DNA from: Truepera sp.
Lineage (GTDB): Bacteria; Deinococcota; Deinococci; Deinococcales; Trueperaceae
Assembly: GCA_018333895.1 (NCBI GenBank)
Contig: JAGXSJ010000137.1
Span: forward strand, 1 to 64,000
Direction of reading: 5' to 3'
DNA: 64,000 bases
Shown: positions 53,074 to 60,629 of the stretch, piece after piece
Layout of the letters: every line of letters begins with the position of its first letter
How positions within the stretch are numbered: position 1 is the first letter of the stretch
Program-made: the position numbers and the translations under genes
The notes under the pieces: model-generated
Told to the model about the DNA's origin: nothing
The model's input: only the letters and a program-made list of their open reading frames with translations
Databases searched by the model: none

Positions 53074-53079
53074 GGCAAG

Positions 53080-54102
53080 GTGACTCAGCTCCTCGCTCCG
53101 TCTAATTTTCCGTCTAACCTAACGTTGTCGGTCGGGCCGCCACAGTTGCACTTCACCCCGCCGCCGCGCTTCAGCACCACCAGCTTTGAAAACTACGCTC
53201 CGCAGCACCCATCGCAGAGCGCCGCGCGCGATGCGGTGCGTGAGTTCGCCATCGCCGCGCCTCGACCCTCGGCAACAGGCTCCTGGCTGCGCTGGCGGCC
53301 TCGCCACCGGCCGCAACCCGGTAGCGGGCTTTACCTTGATGGCGGCTTTGGCGTCGGCAAGACGCACCTCTTAGCTGCCGCCTATCACGAGAGCAGCAGC
53401 GTCAAGAGCTATCTGAGCTTTCAGGAGTTGGTCTACAGCATCGGCGTGTTAGGCATGGCAGGAGCGCAAGAAGCCTTTCGCGACAGCCGCCTGCTCTGCC
53501 TCGATGAGTTCGAACTCGACGATCCCGGCAACACCCTGATGGTCAAGACCTTCCTAGCAGCAGCGTTCGCACGTGGTACGGCGGTCATCACCACCTCCAA
53601 CACCCCGCCTGAAGCACAGGGCCAAGGCCGCTTCAACGCTGAGGAGTTCAGGCGCGAGATTCAGAGTATCGCCGAGCGCTTTACGGTGCTGCGGCTAGCA
53701 GGGCCGGACTACCGCCATCGCCTGCAAGCTGGCGCACTGCTGTCCCAGCAGGAGTTTGCCGCGCTGCTGGCGCGTGAGACCCGGCTACCGGTCATCCGCC
53801 TGGAATGGCTCGAGCTCTTAGCGCTGTTAAGCCGCTATCACCCCATCCGCTACGGCGAGCTGCTTAGGCCGGCAGGCAGTGTCTATCTGGCCAACCTGAC
53901 GCCGCTTAAGGATCAGAACAGCGCGCTGCGCTTCGTACACTTCGTTGACAAGCTCTACGACTTAAAACTCGGCCTGCGAATCAGCGGGGATCTGCCTATT
54001 AGCGAGCTGTTTGATGCCAGCTACCGCCATAGCGCCTATGCCGCCAAGCACTTCCGCTGCCTCTCGCGTCTGCTCGAGCTACTCGGCGAAGGCCGACAGT
54101 AG
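53080..54102 (+). CDS. AFG1/ZapE-family ATPase
   Basis: 340 residues. Walker A GLYLDGGFGVGKTHLLAA (about 87-104), Walker B LLCLDEFELDDPGN, sensor region VITTSNTPPE and arginine finger region RREIQSIAERFTVLRLAGPDYRHR. ZapE proteins are linked to cell division in Gram-negatives; mitochondrial AFG1 is a chaperone-like ATPase. GTG start without a ribosome-binding site, leaderless. Confidence 0.85.
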   Translation: MTQLLAPSNFPSNLTLSVGPPQLHFTPPPRFSTTSFENYAPQHPSQSAARDAVREFAIAAPRPSATGSWLRWRPRHRPQPGSGLYLDGGFGVGKTHLLAAAYHESSSVKSYLSFQELVYSIGVLGMAGAQEAFRDSRLLCLDEFELDDPGNTLMVKTFLAAAFARGTAVITTSNTPPEAQGQGRFNAEEFRREIQSIAERFTVLRLAGPDYRHRLQAGALLSQQEFAALLARETRLPVIRLEWLELLALLSRYHPIRYGELLRPAGSVYLANLTPLKDQNSALRFVHFVDKLYDLKLGLRISGDLPISELFDASYRHSAYAAKHFRCLSRLLELLGEGRQ

Positions 54103-54339
54103 TCCGCAACTCGGCCATCCTGGGTCTACGATCACATCTCAGGAAAGGGCGCCGGCACGCGCTCCGATATCCGATAACGTGACTTTGGCCGGCACAGCTA
54201 CTTTAGGGGTAGAGGTCGTTCAGAAAACGGCTACCCTGCTGACAGGGGCAAGATACCTGTCGCGCTCACCGCAAGCCAGCTACTTGCTACGCCGTCCAAG
54301 GGATTTTTCGAATGCCCTCTAGTGTTATAATTTTATTAT
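54103..54339 (-). ncRNA. Candidate small RNA region in a convergent gap
   Basis: The gap holds no ORF. Read on the minus strand it follows a CRP-like site and a promoter-like TATAAC (54329-54324). It contains two hairpins, GACAGG..CCTGTC (near 54240-54265) and GGGTAG-CCGTT..AACG-CTACCC (near 54210-54238). A transcript here is only an inference; no terminator is clear. Confidence 0.25.
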
Positions 54340-54353
54340 GTGATAGATTTCAC
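54340..54353. promoter_or_regulatory. CRP-like operator in the gap after the AFG1/ZapE gene
   Basis: GTGA-N6-TCAC. Read on the minus strand, the 24 bp up to and including GTGA differ at one position from the site before smpB (7159-7182), so the conserved unit is longer than the palindrome itself. Confidence 0.45.
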
Positions 54354-54387
54354 GACACTATTTGTGCGTGAAAGTTATGTTTCGCTG

Positions 54388-55671
54388 CTAACCCGGCTCG
54401 AGCTGCGACTCGAGCGTTGGCAATATCAGGGTGAAAGTGCTACCTCGGCCCAGCTCGCTGACCACCTCGATGCGCCCCTGATGCTGCAAAGCGATCTGTT
54501 GCGCGACATGGAGGCCGACCCCTGCCCCCTGGCCGCCGGAGTAAAAGCGCTCAAACAGCCTGGGCAGGTCGCGCTCGGCAATTCCAGGGCCCCGATCAAC
54601 CACCGCCAGGCGGACCGTCTCAGCAGCGGCTGCGAGGCGCATAGCCACAGCAGCAGCGTCGCCGGTAGCCTGCACCGCGTTGCGCACCAGGTTGCGCACC
54701 AGTTGGGTCAGGCGTTGCACATCTCCCACCACCGGTGCCGTGGCGGCCACGGCCACCGTTACACCGGGATATTCACGCGCTACCCGCTCCATCACCGCTG
54801 CAAGATCGACGATCTCCCAGTTCAGGGCTAGCTCGAGCTCGCCCCGCGCCAGCGTCAGCAGATCCTGGGAGGTATAGAGCAGCTCAACGGCGGCATCGTG
54901 GGCGGCGCCGACCCCCACGTCGTCAGGGCGCTGTGCCAACAGCCTCGCGAGATGCGCCGCTACCAGGGTCAGCGGCGCGGCCAGCTCATGGGCAATCTCG
55001 GCTAGCGCCGCGCGCTCAGCCTCCTGCCGGGAGCGAATCCCCTCCAGGGCGGTATTCAGAGCATGAGCAACGGACGCTACCTCATCGTCTGGCCCCTGAT
55101 AGCTAGCCAGGCGCGGCCTGACCGGATCGACGGCACGGGCCTGAGTCGCCAGCGAGGCGAGCGGATCGAGCGCTCGCTGTAGTAAGCCCAGCCCGAGCAG
55201 CAGCGCCAGCAGCGCAATGATCGCGCCGCTCAGCAATAGCGCTCTTAGCAGCTCCTGCCTAACCAACAACGCCTCATCCAGGGCGAGGCCGACCCGAATA
55301 GTGCCAAGTGTGGCGCCGCCAGGCGAGTTCCAGGGGACGCTCGCCACCAACAGGTGCCGGCCGCCCAGGCTAACAGAGGTCGGCTCGGTAGCGAGCGGCA
55401 AAGCTTCGCCGGCCCCAAACGGCAGCACCACCTGGCCCGCCGCACTGACCATCTGCACCACCAGGGCGCCCTGGTTGCCCCCCACTAGCCGGGCGCCCAC
55501 CTCGACCTCCTGGGTCAGTAGCTTAAGCCGCTGTAGGTCGCGCTGCAGCAGGTCTTCAAGCTGCGCCTGTTGCTGCCTAATAAACAGCAGATAGGCCAAG
55601 CCGCCAAACAGGCCCAAGCCGACCAGCAGCAGCACGCTTAACAGCAGGCTCAGGCGCAGGCGGAGCGTCAC
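54388..55671 (-). CDS. Sensor histidine kinase of the poly-aspartate locus
   Basis: 427 residues. First helix about 6-30, short external domain (31-140), second helix about 142-163, HAMP, then the dimerization domain with phosphoacceptor His in EIAHELAAPLTLVAAHL (a variant of SHELRTPL). The ATPase domain has NLVRNAVQATG, VVDRGPGIAERDLPRLFERFYSGG and GVGLHVAQQIALQHQG. The regulator gene lies 3 nt upstream. The external domain may sense the ion bound by the Asp-rich proteins of the same operon. Confidence 0.92.
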   Translation of the reverse strand: MTLRLRLSLLLSVLLLVGLGLFGGLAYLLFIRQQQAQLEDLLQRDLQRLKLLTQEVEVGARLVGGNQGALVVQMVSAAGQVVLPFGAGEALPLATEPTSVSLGGRHLLVASVPWNSPGGATLGTIRVGLALDEALLVRQELLRALLLSGAIIALLALLLGLGLLQRALDPLASLATQARAVDPVRPRLASYQGPDDEVASVAHALNTALEGIRSRQEAERAALAEIAHELAAPLTLVAAHLARLLAQRPDDVGVGAAHDAAVELLYTSQDLLTLARGELELALNWEIVDLAAVMERVAREYPGVTVAVAATAPVVGDVQRLTQLVRNLVRNAVQATGDAAAVAMRLAAAAETVRLAVVDRGPGIAERDLPRLFERFYSGGQGAGVGLHVAQQIALQHQGRIEVVSELGRGSTFTLILPTLESQLEPG

Positions 55672-55674
55672 GAG

Positions 55675-56337
55675 CTAGCGCACCACGTAGCCCAGGCCCC
55701 GCACTGTGCTGATTAGCCCTTCGACCCCGGCGGCGGCGAGCTTCTTGCGCAGATTGGAGATGAAGACCTCAATCGTGTTCGAGCCGGGCAGGTCGCCCTG
55801 ATAGAGGCGCTCCTCCAGAGTCTCCTTAGAGAAGATCCGCCCGCGCTGCTCTAAGAGCAGCAGCAACACCTTGAACTCCTGAGCAGTCAGAGGGAGCAGC
55901 TCACCGCTGGCATAGCACGCCCCCGACTGCGGGTCGAGTGAGAGCGCGCCATGTTCGATCACCTGGAGGTCGGCTTGGCGGCTTCTGAGGCGCACATGTA
56001 CGCGGGCCAGCAGCTCTGGCACGCTAAACGGCTTAGTGAGGTAGTCGCTGGCGCCGGCGTAGAGCCCTTCGACGCGGCTCTTGACGTCGCTGCGCGCGGT
56101 CAGCATCAGGATATTGGCTGGCGCTGCGCGGGTCAGCCACTGCGCCACCTCCAGGCCGTCGATGTCGGGGAGGTTAAGGTCGAGGATCACCAGATCGAAA
56201 CGCTCGTTCTCGGCCTGTGCCAGCGCGTCGGCGCCGGTGTGGACCGCCACCACCTGATAGCGCGCCTGCCTAAGCTCACTACTCAGCAACTGCGCCAACT
56301 TAAGATCGTCCTCTACCACCAGGATCCGGGCGCTCAT
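55675..56337 (-). CDS. OmpR/PhoB-family response regulator of the poly-aspartate locus
   Basis: 220 residues. Receiver with acidic pair ED at 9-10, D53 in VILDLNLPDIDG and Lys in YLTKPFSVPELLARV. Winged helix with LTAQEFKVLLLLLEQRGRIFSKETLEERLY and ISTVRGLGYVVR. It most resembles the PmrA/QseB branch, whose binding site (TTAAG direct repeats, 11-bp period) occurs at 58399 and 18443. ATGA overlap with the lipoprotein gene. Confidence 0.93.
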   Translation of the reverse strand: MSARILVVEDDLKLAQLLSSELRQARYQVVAVHTGADALAQAENERFDLVILDLNLPDIDGLEVAQWLTRAAPANILMLTARSDVKSRVEGLYAGASDYLTKPFSVPELLARVHVRLRSRQADLQVIEHGALSLDPQSGACYASGELLPLTAQEFKVLLLLLEQRGRIFSKETLEERLYQGDLPGSNTIEVFISNLRKKLAAAGVEGLISTVRGLGYVVR

Positions 56338-56774
56338 GGAAGTCTAGCCGGATCGAGGCGCAGGCCGCGGGTAATGCCGGTCGCGCGGTTGGTGAGCCGG
56401 GCATGCACGGTCGGCGCGCCCTGGGCTAGGTGCAGCTCGAGCTGATAGCCGCTACTAACAATAGGTAAGCCGCTGCGGGCATCGACCTCAAAAAAGGCGG
56501 TGAAGCCCTGCACGCTAAGCAGCACACTGGCCGGCTGAGCGTCAACGGTGGTAGCTACCGCCTGCTCGAGCCGCTCTACGCGCCTGTCCAACACGGCCTG
56601 CACCATCGTCCTCTGCCTGGCCTCAGCGGTAAAAGGAAGGCCGCCCCAAGCGTCGGCTGAGAAGGTCAAATGCACCACCTGCACAGCCGCGGGCTGCACC
56701 GCCGGGGCGCAGCCCGACAGCACCAGCCACAGCCCTAACAGCCACACAATCCGCGAGGTTAGCCCAGACCGCAC
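56334..56774 (-). CDS. Small lipoprotein of the poly-aspartate locus
   Basis: 146 residues, GTG start behind GGGAGG. Lipobox LVLSGC (Cys 22). The mature domain (VVHLTFSADAWGGLPFTAEARQRTMVQAVLDRRVERLEQAV..VLLSVQGFTAFFEVDARSGLPIVSSGYQLELHL) has no relative I recognise. Its position between the Asp-rich proteins and the two-component genes suggests a role in sensing or in the surface function they control. Confidence 0.7.
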   Translation of the reverse strand: MRSGLTSRIVWLLGLWLVLSGCAPAVQPAAVQVVHLTFSADAWGGLPFTAEARQRTMVQAVLDRRVERLEQAVATTVDAQPASVLLSVQGFTAFFEVDARSGLPIVSSGYQLELHLAQGAPTVHARLTNRATGITRGLRLDPARLP

Positions 56775-56800
56775 GTACCCTCCCCAGGCTTCAGGCGGGT

Positions 56801-57331
56801 TCAGCCGTCATCGCCATCGTCGTCATCGCCATCGTCGTCGTCGCCATCATCGTCGTCATCATCGCCATCATCGTCGTCCTCTCCTCCCGCGTCATCGTCG
56901 CCACCAGGCGGCGCCGCGTCGCGGCCCCGGTCGCCGTCATCGTCCAACAGGTCGTCATCAAAGTCCAGGCGCCCGCTAAAGGTCCCCTCCGGCACGCGCC
57001 GCAGCAACAGCCTTAGGTCGGCAGCCTGCACCAGTGCTGCAAGCGGCTGCCAAGTTCCGGCATCGTCCAGCAAAAGCGGCACCCCCGTGGCATCGACCCG
57101 CCCCTGGCGCACCTCAACGGTGCCCGTCGGCGCCAGGATCAGCATCACAAAATCCTGGAGGCGCTCGCTCAGCATCAGCTCGAGCCGGCTCTCCACCACC
57201 CGCCCATAGCCCAGCACTACCTCACCGCGGCTATCGGTGATGATCAGCTCGCTGCCGACTGGCAGCGACACGGCCAGCGCCGCGCCCGCCAGCAGGCAAC
57301 AAGCCAACAGTAACCCTAGTACTCGGAACAT
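56801..57331 (-). CDS. Secreted protein with poly-Asp/Gly tail
   Basis: 176 residues. ATG 57331 with GAGG upstream is preferred to ATG 57349. Signal peptide MFRVLGLLLACCLLAGAALA. A beta-rich domain (about 22-120; LPVGSELIITDSRGEVVLGYGRVVESRLELML) is related to the start of the next protein of the operon. The tail (about 125-176) is mostly Asp with Gly (GDDDDGDDDDGDD) and would bind Ca2+ or other cations outside the cell. The tail is encoded by a GAY trinucleotide run. Confidence 0.75.
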   Translation of the reverse strand: MFRVLGLLLACCLLAGAALAVSLPVGSELIITDSRGEVVLGYGRVVESRLELMLSERLQDFVMLILAPTGTVEVRQGRVDATGVPLLLDDAGTWQPLAALVQAADLRLLLRRVPEGTFSGRLDFDDDLLDDDGDRGRDAAPPGGDDDAGGEDDDDGDDDDDDGDDDDGDDDDGDDG

Positions 57332-57356
57332 CAGTAACCTCGTAAGCATTCTACCG

Positions 57357-57387
57357 CACAGGGCGGACAGTTGCTGTCCACCCTGTG
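57357..57387 (-). other. Strong intercistronic hairpin
   Basis: 14-bp arms with one G-T mismatch (CACAGGGTGGACAG / CTGTCCGCCCTGTG) and a 3-nt loop, between the two poly-Asp genes. No T-run follows, so it may set transcript ends or stability rather than terminate. TAGAAT just after it may be an internal -10 box. Confidence 0.65.
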
Positions 57388-57410
57388 CCGGCAGCTCTCA
57401 TTTATCCCAG

Positions 57411-58364
57411 TTAGCGGTCGTCATCATCGTCGTCGTCGTCATCGTTGTCATAGTCATCGTCGTCGTCATCGTCATAGTCATCATCGTCGTCGTCATCGTC
57501 ATCATCGTTGTGGTAGTCGTCATCTTCGCGCTGAGCCTCGCGTTGGTCGATAAACTTAGCTACGATGGTGGTGACCTCTTCCAGGCTGGGGTCACGCCCC
57601 ATCGCCTCTGTCAGGAGCGCCAGCGCGGTGGCTTCGTCGATGCCGGCCTCGACCAGATCGATCAAGGCTGCCGCTAAGGTGCTGTACTCCTGCAGGAAGA
57701 TCCGGTGGTCGATGCCGAAAGCGTCAGCGCGCAGAGCCAGGAAGGCTTGGGCCGCTGCCACTGACAGGCCGGCCTCTGTAAGGTCGATCTTAGCCGCTAC
57801 GATGGTGGTCGCTTCCCGCAGGCTGGGGTCGGTCGCGATAGTCTGGCGCAGCACTTCCAGGGCTTCGGCTTGGCTCAGCCCGGCCTCCATCAGATCTACC
57901 GTTGCCCAGACCAGGGTAGTAAACTCCGCCTGGAACAGCTCCGCGGTTACACCCAGGGCCAGCGCTTCGGCCTCTAGCGCCCACACCGCCGCTTCGATCC
58001 CCGCGATATCGACTCGCGCGATATCGTCGGCGTCTTCGCGCCAAACCTCAAACTCCAGGCCGGCCGCCTGTAAGGTGTCGCGCAGCGAGATTAGCTCCGC
58101 GCCGCTGATGACCACTACATCGTTGGTCTCGGTAACCATCACCTCGAACGACCCCACCGTGCCATCGCGCTGCGAGATGGTCAGGGTGGCAAAACCGCTA
58201 AAGCCCTGCAGCAGGTCGAGATCGAAGTTATCGTAGACCAGTTTGCCGGCGCCGATCAAGCGGCCGGTGTCGTCTGTTAGCGTTAGCTGCCCAAAGGGGA
58301 GCTCGAGCGCCAAGGCGAGACTAAGACTAAGACTGATAAGGAGTATGGTTGCCAGCTTCTTCAT
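57411..58364 (-). CDS. Secreted repeat protein with poly-Asp tail
   Basis: 317 residues. Signal peptide MKKLATILLISLSLSLALA. Domain 1 (about 20-100; LPFGQLTLTDDTGRLIGAGKLVYDNFDLDLL) is paralogous to the next protein. Two helical repeats of about 65-80 residues follow (AELFQAEFTTLVWATVDLMEAGLSQAEALEVL..DPSLREATTIVAAKID, then RIFLQEYSTLAAALIDLVEAGIDEATALALL..DPSLEEVTTIVAKFID). The tail (about 280-317) is almost only Asp with a few Tyr and Asn. GGAGGTAAG precedes ATG 58364. It heads the operon. Confidence 0.78.
   Translation of the reverse strand: MKKLATILLISLSLSLALALELPFGQLTLTDDTGRLIGAGKLVYDNFDLDLLQGFSGFATLTISQRDGTVGSFEVMVTETNDVVVISGAELISLRDTLQAAGLEFEVWREDADDIARVDIAGIEAAVWALEAEALALGVTAELFQAEFTTLVWATVDLMEAGLSQAEALEVLRQTIATDPSLREATTIVAAKIDLTEAGLSVAAAQAFLALRADAFGIDHRIFLQEYSTLAAALIDLVEAGIDEATALALLTEAMGRDPSLEEVTTIVAKFIDQREAQREDDDYHNDDDDDDDDDDYDDDDDDDYDNDDDDDDDDDR
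57417..57520 (-). repeat. GAY trinucleotide tract coding for the poly-Asp tail
   Basis: About 100 bp of GAC/GAT codons with few interruptions. A second tract lies at about 56801-56880 in the neighbouring gene. Such tracts change length easily. Confidence 0.8.
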
Positions 58365-58398
58365 AACTTACCTCCAAGCAACAGCTTGCAGCGGCTAC

Positions 58399-58415
58399 CT
58401 TAAGGTCACCTTAAC
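58399..58415. promoter_or_regulatory. PmrA/PhoB-type direct-repeat box between divergent genes
   Basis: CTTAAG-N5-CTTAAC (minus strand GTTAAG-N5-CTTAAG), 11-bp period. It lies 12 nt before the -10 box of the plus-strand gene at 58440 and 35 bp before the start of the poly-Asp operon, so the regulator encoded in that operon could control both. Confidence 0.6.
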
Positions 58416-58427
58416 GGCTTGTTCGGC

Positions 58428-58433
58428 TATAGT
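58428..58433 (+). promoter_or_regulatory. Leaderless -10 box for the 89-residue protein
   Basis: TATAGT ends 6 nt before ATG 58440. Confidence 0.55.
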
Positions 58434-58439
58434 GGCGTC

Positions 58440-58709
58440 ATGACCTACCCAGCTTTTGAGGCCCGTGATCTGATCGGCGCCGTGCTGCTAAAGGACGCTG
58501 CACTGCTGAAAGACTGGCGAGCCGCCTCGCAACGCGGCGACGTTCTGGCCGTCACGGTGCAAGGGATCGTGGTCAAGGACGCTGCCCTGGTCGAAGCGAT
58601 TAAGCGCGCTGCGCTGCATCCTGCGCACATCCTGCAACTCGTGTGCAGGACGCAGGATACGGCCTACCGTTGCGACCCCGCCACCGCCACCGTGTCGGAG
58701 CCGTCGTGA
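58440..58709 (+). CDS. Small protein of unknown function
   Basis: 89 residues (MTYPAFEARDLIGAVLLKDAALLKDWRAASQRGDVLAVTVQGIVVKDAALVEAIKRAA..). No signal peptide and no family I recognise. A nested palindrome pair (58619-58657) encodes the last third. ATG 58440 is fixed by a leaderless promoter carrying a regulator box; an earlier in-frame ATG (58419) lies upstream of the -10 box. The stop overlaps the next gene's GTG. Confidence 0.6.
   Translation: MTYPAFEARDLIGAVLLKDAALLKDWRAASQRGDVLAVTVQGIVVKDAALVEAIKRAALHPAHILQLVCRTQDTAYRCDPATATVSEPS
58619..58657 (+). repeat. Nested palindromic elements in the small-protein gene
   Basis: Inner TCCTGC-AACTCGTGT-GCAGGA (58630-58650) inside an outer TCCTGC (58619) and GCAGGA (to 58657). 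The inner unit is nearly the same as that at 17343 in the recombinase gene. Confidence 0.85.
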
Positions 58710-59482
58710 AGCTGCCGCTCGGCGACGCCATCGTCACGGTGGGGCTTAGCCTCGGCCCGCCGGTGATCTTTTTGCACGCCTTCCCGCTCGACGGCCGGAT
58801 GTGGGCGCCGCAGTTGGGGGTTGTCAAGGAGCTAGGCTTCACGCCGCTGACGGTAAACGCACCGGGTTTTGGCGGCTCGAGCCTAGTCGGGCTCTGCGAC
58901 ATGGAGCGCTACGCCGATAACGCTTACGCCGTTTGGCAAGCGCTCGAGCTGACCCCGGCGGTGGTGGTCGGCCTGTCGATGGGCGGCTACGCCGCGCTGC
59001 GCCTCGTTGAGCGCCACCCCGAGCTGCTGCGCGGCCTGGTGCTGGCCAACACCAAAGCCGAGGCCGATACCCCGGAAGCTGCCGAGGGGCGGCGGCAGAC
59101 GGCGCAGCGCGTGCTAAGCGAAGGGAGCACGGTGCTGCGGGAGACGCTGCTGCCGAAGCTGGTCTATGCCCCCAGCCCGGCACTGCGCTCTCAGCTCGAG
59201 GCCGCCCTGGCCGAAGCGCCACCCGAGGCGGTCAGCGCTGCGCTCCGGGGGATGGCTATCCGCCCCGACTCGCGCCGGCTGTTGGCAGACATTACCGTCC
59301 CGACCCTGGTAATCGGCGCCGAGCACGACCCGCTGACTCCTCCAGCGTTAGCTGCAAGCCTGGCTGAAGCTATTCCAGGGGCTGCTCTAGCGGTTATCCC
59401 CGGCGCCGGGCATCTGAGCAACCTTGAGGCGCCGGAAGCGTTCAACGCGGCCTTGCACAGCTTTCTGCAGGGACTGGCCTAA
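58706..59482 (+). CDS. Alpha/beta-hydrolase
   Basis: 258 residues from GTG 58706 (GTGA overlap with the preceding stop). Oxyanion region HAFPLDGRMW, nucleophile in GLSMGGYAALRLVERHPE, acid Asp in IGAEHDPLTPP and His in GAGHLSNLEAPEAFN. It is similar to 3-oxoadipate enol-lactonase and related hydrolases; the substrate is unknown. The last 41 nt overlap the convergent gene. Confidence 0.87.
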   Translation: MKLPLGDAIVTVGLSLGPPVIFLHAFPLDGRMWAPQLGVVKELGFTPLTVNAPGFGGSSLVGLCDMERYADNAYAVWQALELTPAVVVGLSMGGYAALRLVERHPELLRGLVLANTKAEADTPEAAEGRRQTAQRVLSEGSTVLRETLLPKLVYAPSPALRSQLEAALAEAPPEAVSAALRGMAIRPDSRRLLADITVPTLVIGAEHDPLTPPALAASLAEAIPGAALAVIPGAGHLSNLEAPEAFNAALHSFLQGLA

Positions 59483-60629
59483 GCCCTTCCCGCTGCAAGA
59501 TGTCGGCCACGATCCGCGCGCTGCCACCCGCCTCCCCCATCCGTTCGCGGCCTGCGCGAGCAGCGCGCTCGTAGCGCTCGGAGTCGGACCAGAGCGCCCG
59601 CAGCGCCGCCGCCAGGGCTACCGGTTCCGCCGGAGCCACGGTTAGGGCCGCGCCCAACAAGCGAGTCTGGTTGCGCAAAAAACCGCGTGAATAATAGGGC
59701 GCGACCGGAAACGCCACTACCGGCTTGCCGAGTGCCGCGGCCTGCTCATGGGCGGTGCCGGCAGTGCCGATGACCAGGTCGCAGGCGTGCAGGATGTCGG
59801 CAAAGCGCTCGCGCAAAACCGGCACCGCAGTACTGCCGCAGCGCAGCCTGATCCGTCCTGGAGCGAGCACTTCGCGCTGCCACCCTGCTGGCGACGGGAG
59901 CGCGTCCAGCTCCAGAGCCCAGGCCACCACCCCCTGTGCTTCCGGCCAGTGAGTCATGGCCTTCAGCATCAGCGCTAGCGCCTCGGCGGCATAGCCCCTG
60001 CTCCCCGGCAAGAGCGCCACTACCGGCGGTTTTAGACCCAACGGCCGCGGGATAACGCTCAGCGCGTCGAGCATGGGGTTGCCCAGGCTGGTCACCTGCG
60101 GCACCCCCTTGGCTCTGAGGAGCACAGCGGTAGGCTCATCGCGGACGTAGACCTGCCGGACCAGGCGGCGCATCAGGAAGCGCTCGAGCCCGGTGAACTC
60201 CTCCATGAACAACCGGTGCGGGGGAGGCCGGCCCTCAGCAGCATGGTAGGCCGAGATCAGCGGCTGCACCTGGTAGCGCCGCTGCGTCCTGACCTGGCTG
60301 GCTAGCAGCAGCGCGTACACATCGCCCACTACCAGCAGCAGGTCGGTCTTAAGCCGCCGCAAGTCGCGGAGCTGCCGCCAGGTCATAGCCAGGAAGCCGG
60401 CGCGCAGGTCAGCTACTAGTAGCCGCGGATGGTGCAGCAGTAAGCCTCCGCTCGGCATCACCCGGCGCGGCCCCAGAATCGGGATGTTTAGCGGCTCGTA
60501 GGCCCGGCCCGCATCTACAATCGGGAAGGCTTGCACCTGCCAAGAGGGAGTAGCCTTAAGCAGCTCGGCGGCCAGCAGCGCGCCGACAGCATCCTCGCCA
60601 TAACCGTTGGAGAGGATCGTTGTTACCAA
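59442..60629 (-). CDS. Lipid-A-disaccharide-synthase-related protein (TIGR03492 type)
   Basis: 395 residues with a GT-B fold resembling LpxB/MurG: ILSNGYGEDAVGALLA, LLVVGDVYALLLA, LGNPMLDAL, VALLPGSRGYAAEALALML, and the donor-site DLVIGTAGTAHEQAAALGKPVVAFP. The family occurs in Cyanobacteria and Deinococcota that lack typical lipid A, so its acceptor is unknown. TTG start directly after the minC stop, with GGGAG upstream. Confidence 0.8.
   Translation of the reverse strand: MVTTILSNGYGEDAVGALLAAELLKATPSWQVQAFPIVDAGRAYEPLNIPILGPRRVMPSGGLLLHHPRLLVADLRAGFLAMTWRQLRDLRRLKTDLLLVVGDVYALLLASQVRTQRRYQVQPLISAYHAAEGRPPPHRLFMEEFTGLERFLMRRLVRQVYVRDEPTAVLLRAKGVPQVTSLGNPMLDALSVIPRPLGLKPPVVALLPGSRGYAAEALALMLKAMTHWPEAQGVVAWALELDALPSPAGWQREVLAPGRIRLRCGSTAVPVLRERFADILHACDLVIGTAGTAHEQAAALGKPVVAFPVAPYYSRGFLRNQTRLLGAALTVAPAEPVALAAALRALWSDSERYERAARAGRERMGEAGGSARIVADILQREGLRPVPAESCARPR

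Noticed and set aside
56801-58236. Plus-strand frames rich in His/Arg and Val/Ile opposite the poly-Asp genes
   Set aside because: They are the complement of the GAY trinucleotide tracts; the minus-strand genes have signal peptides, ribosome-binding sites and operon context.
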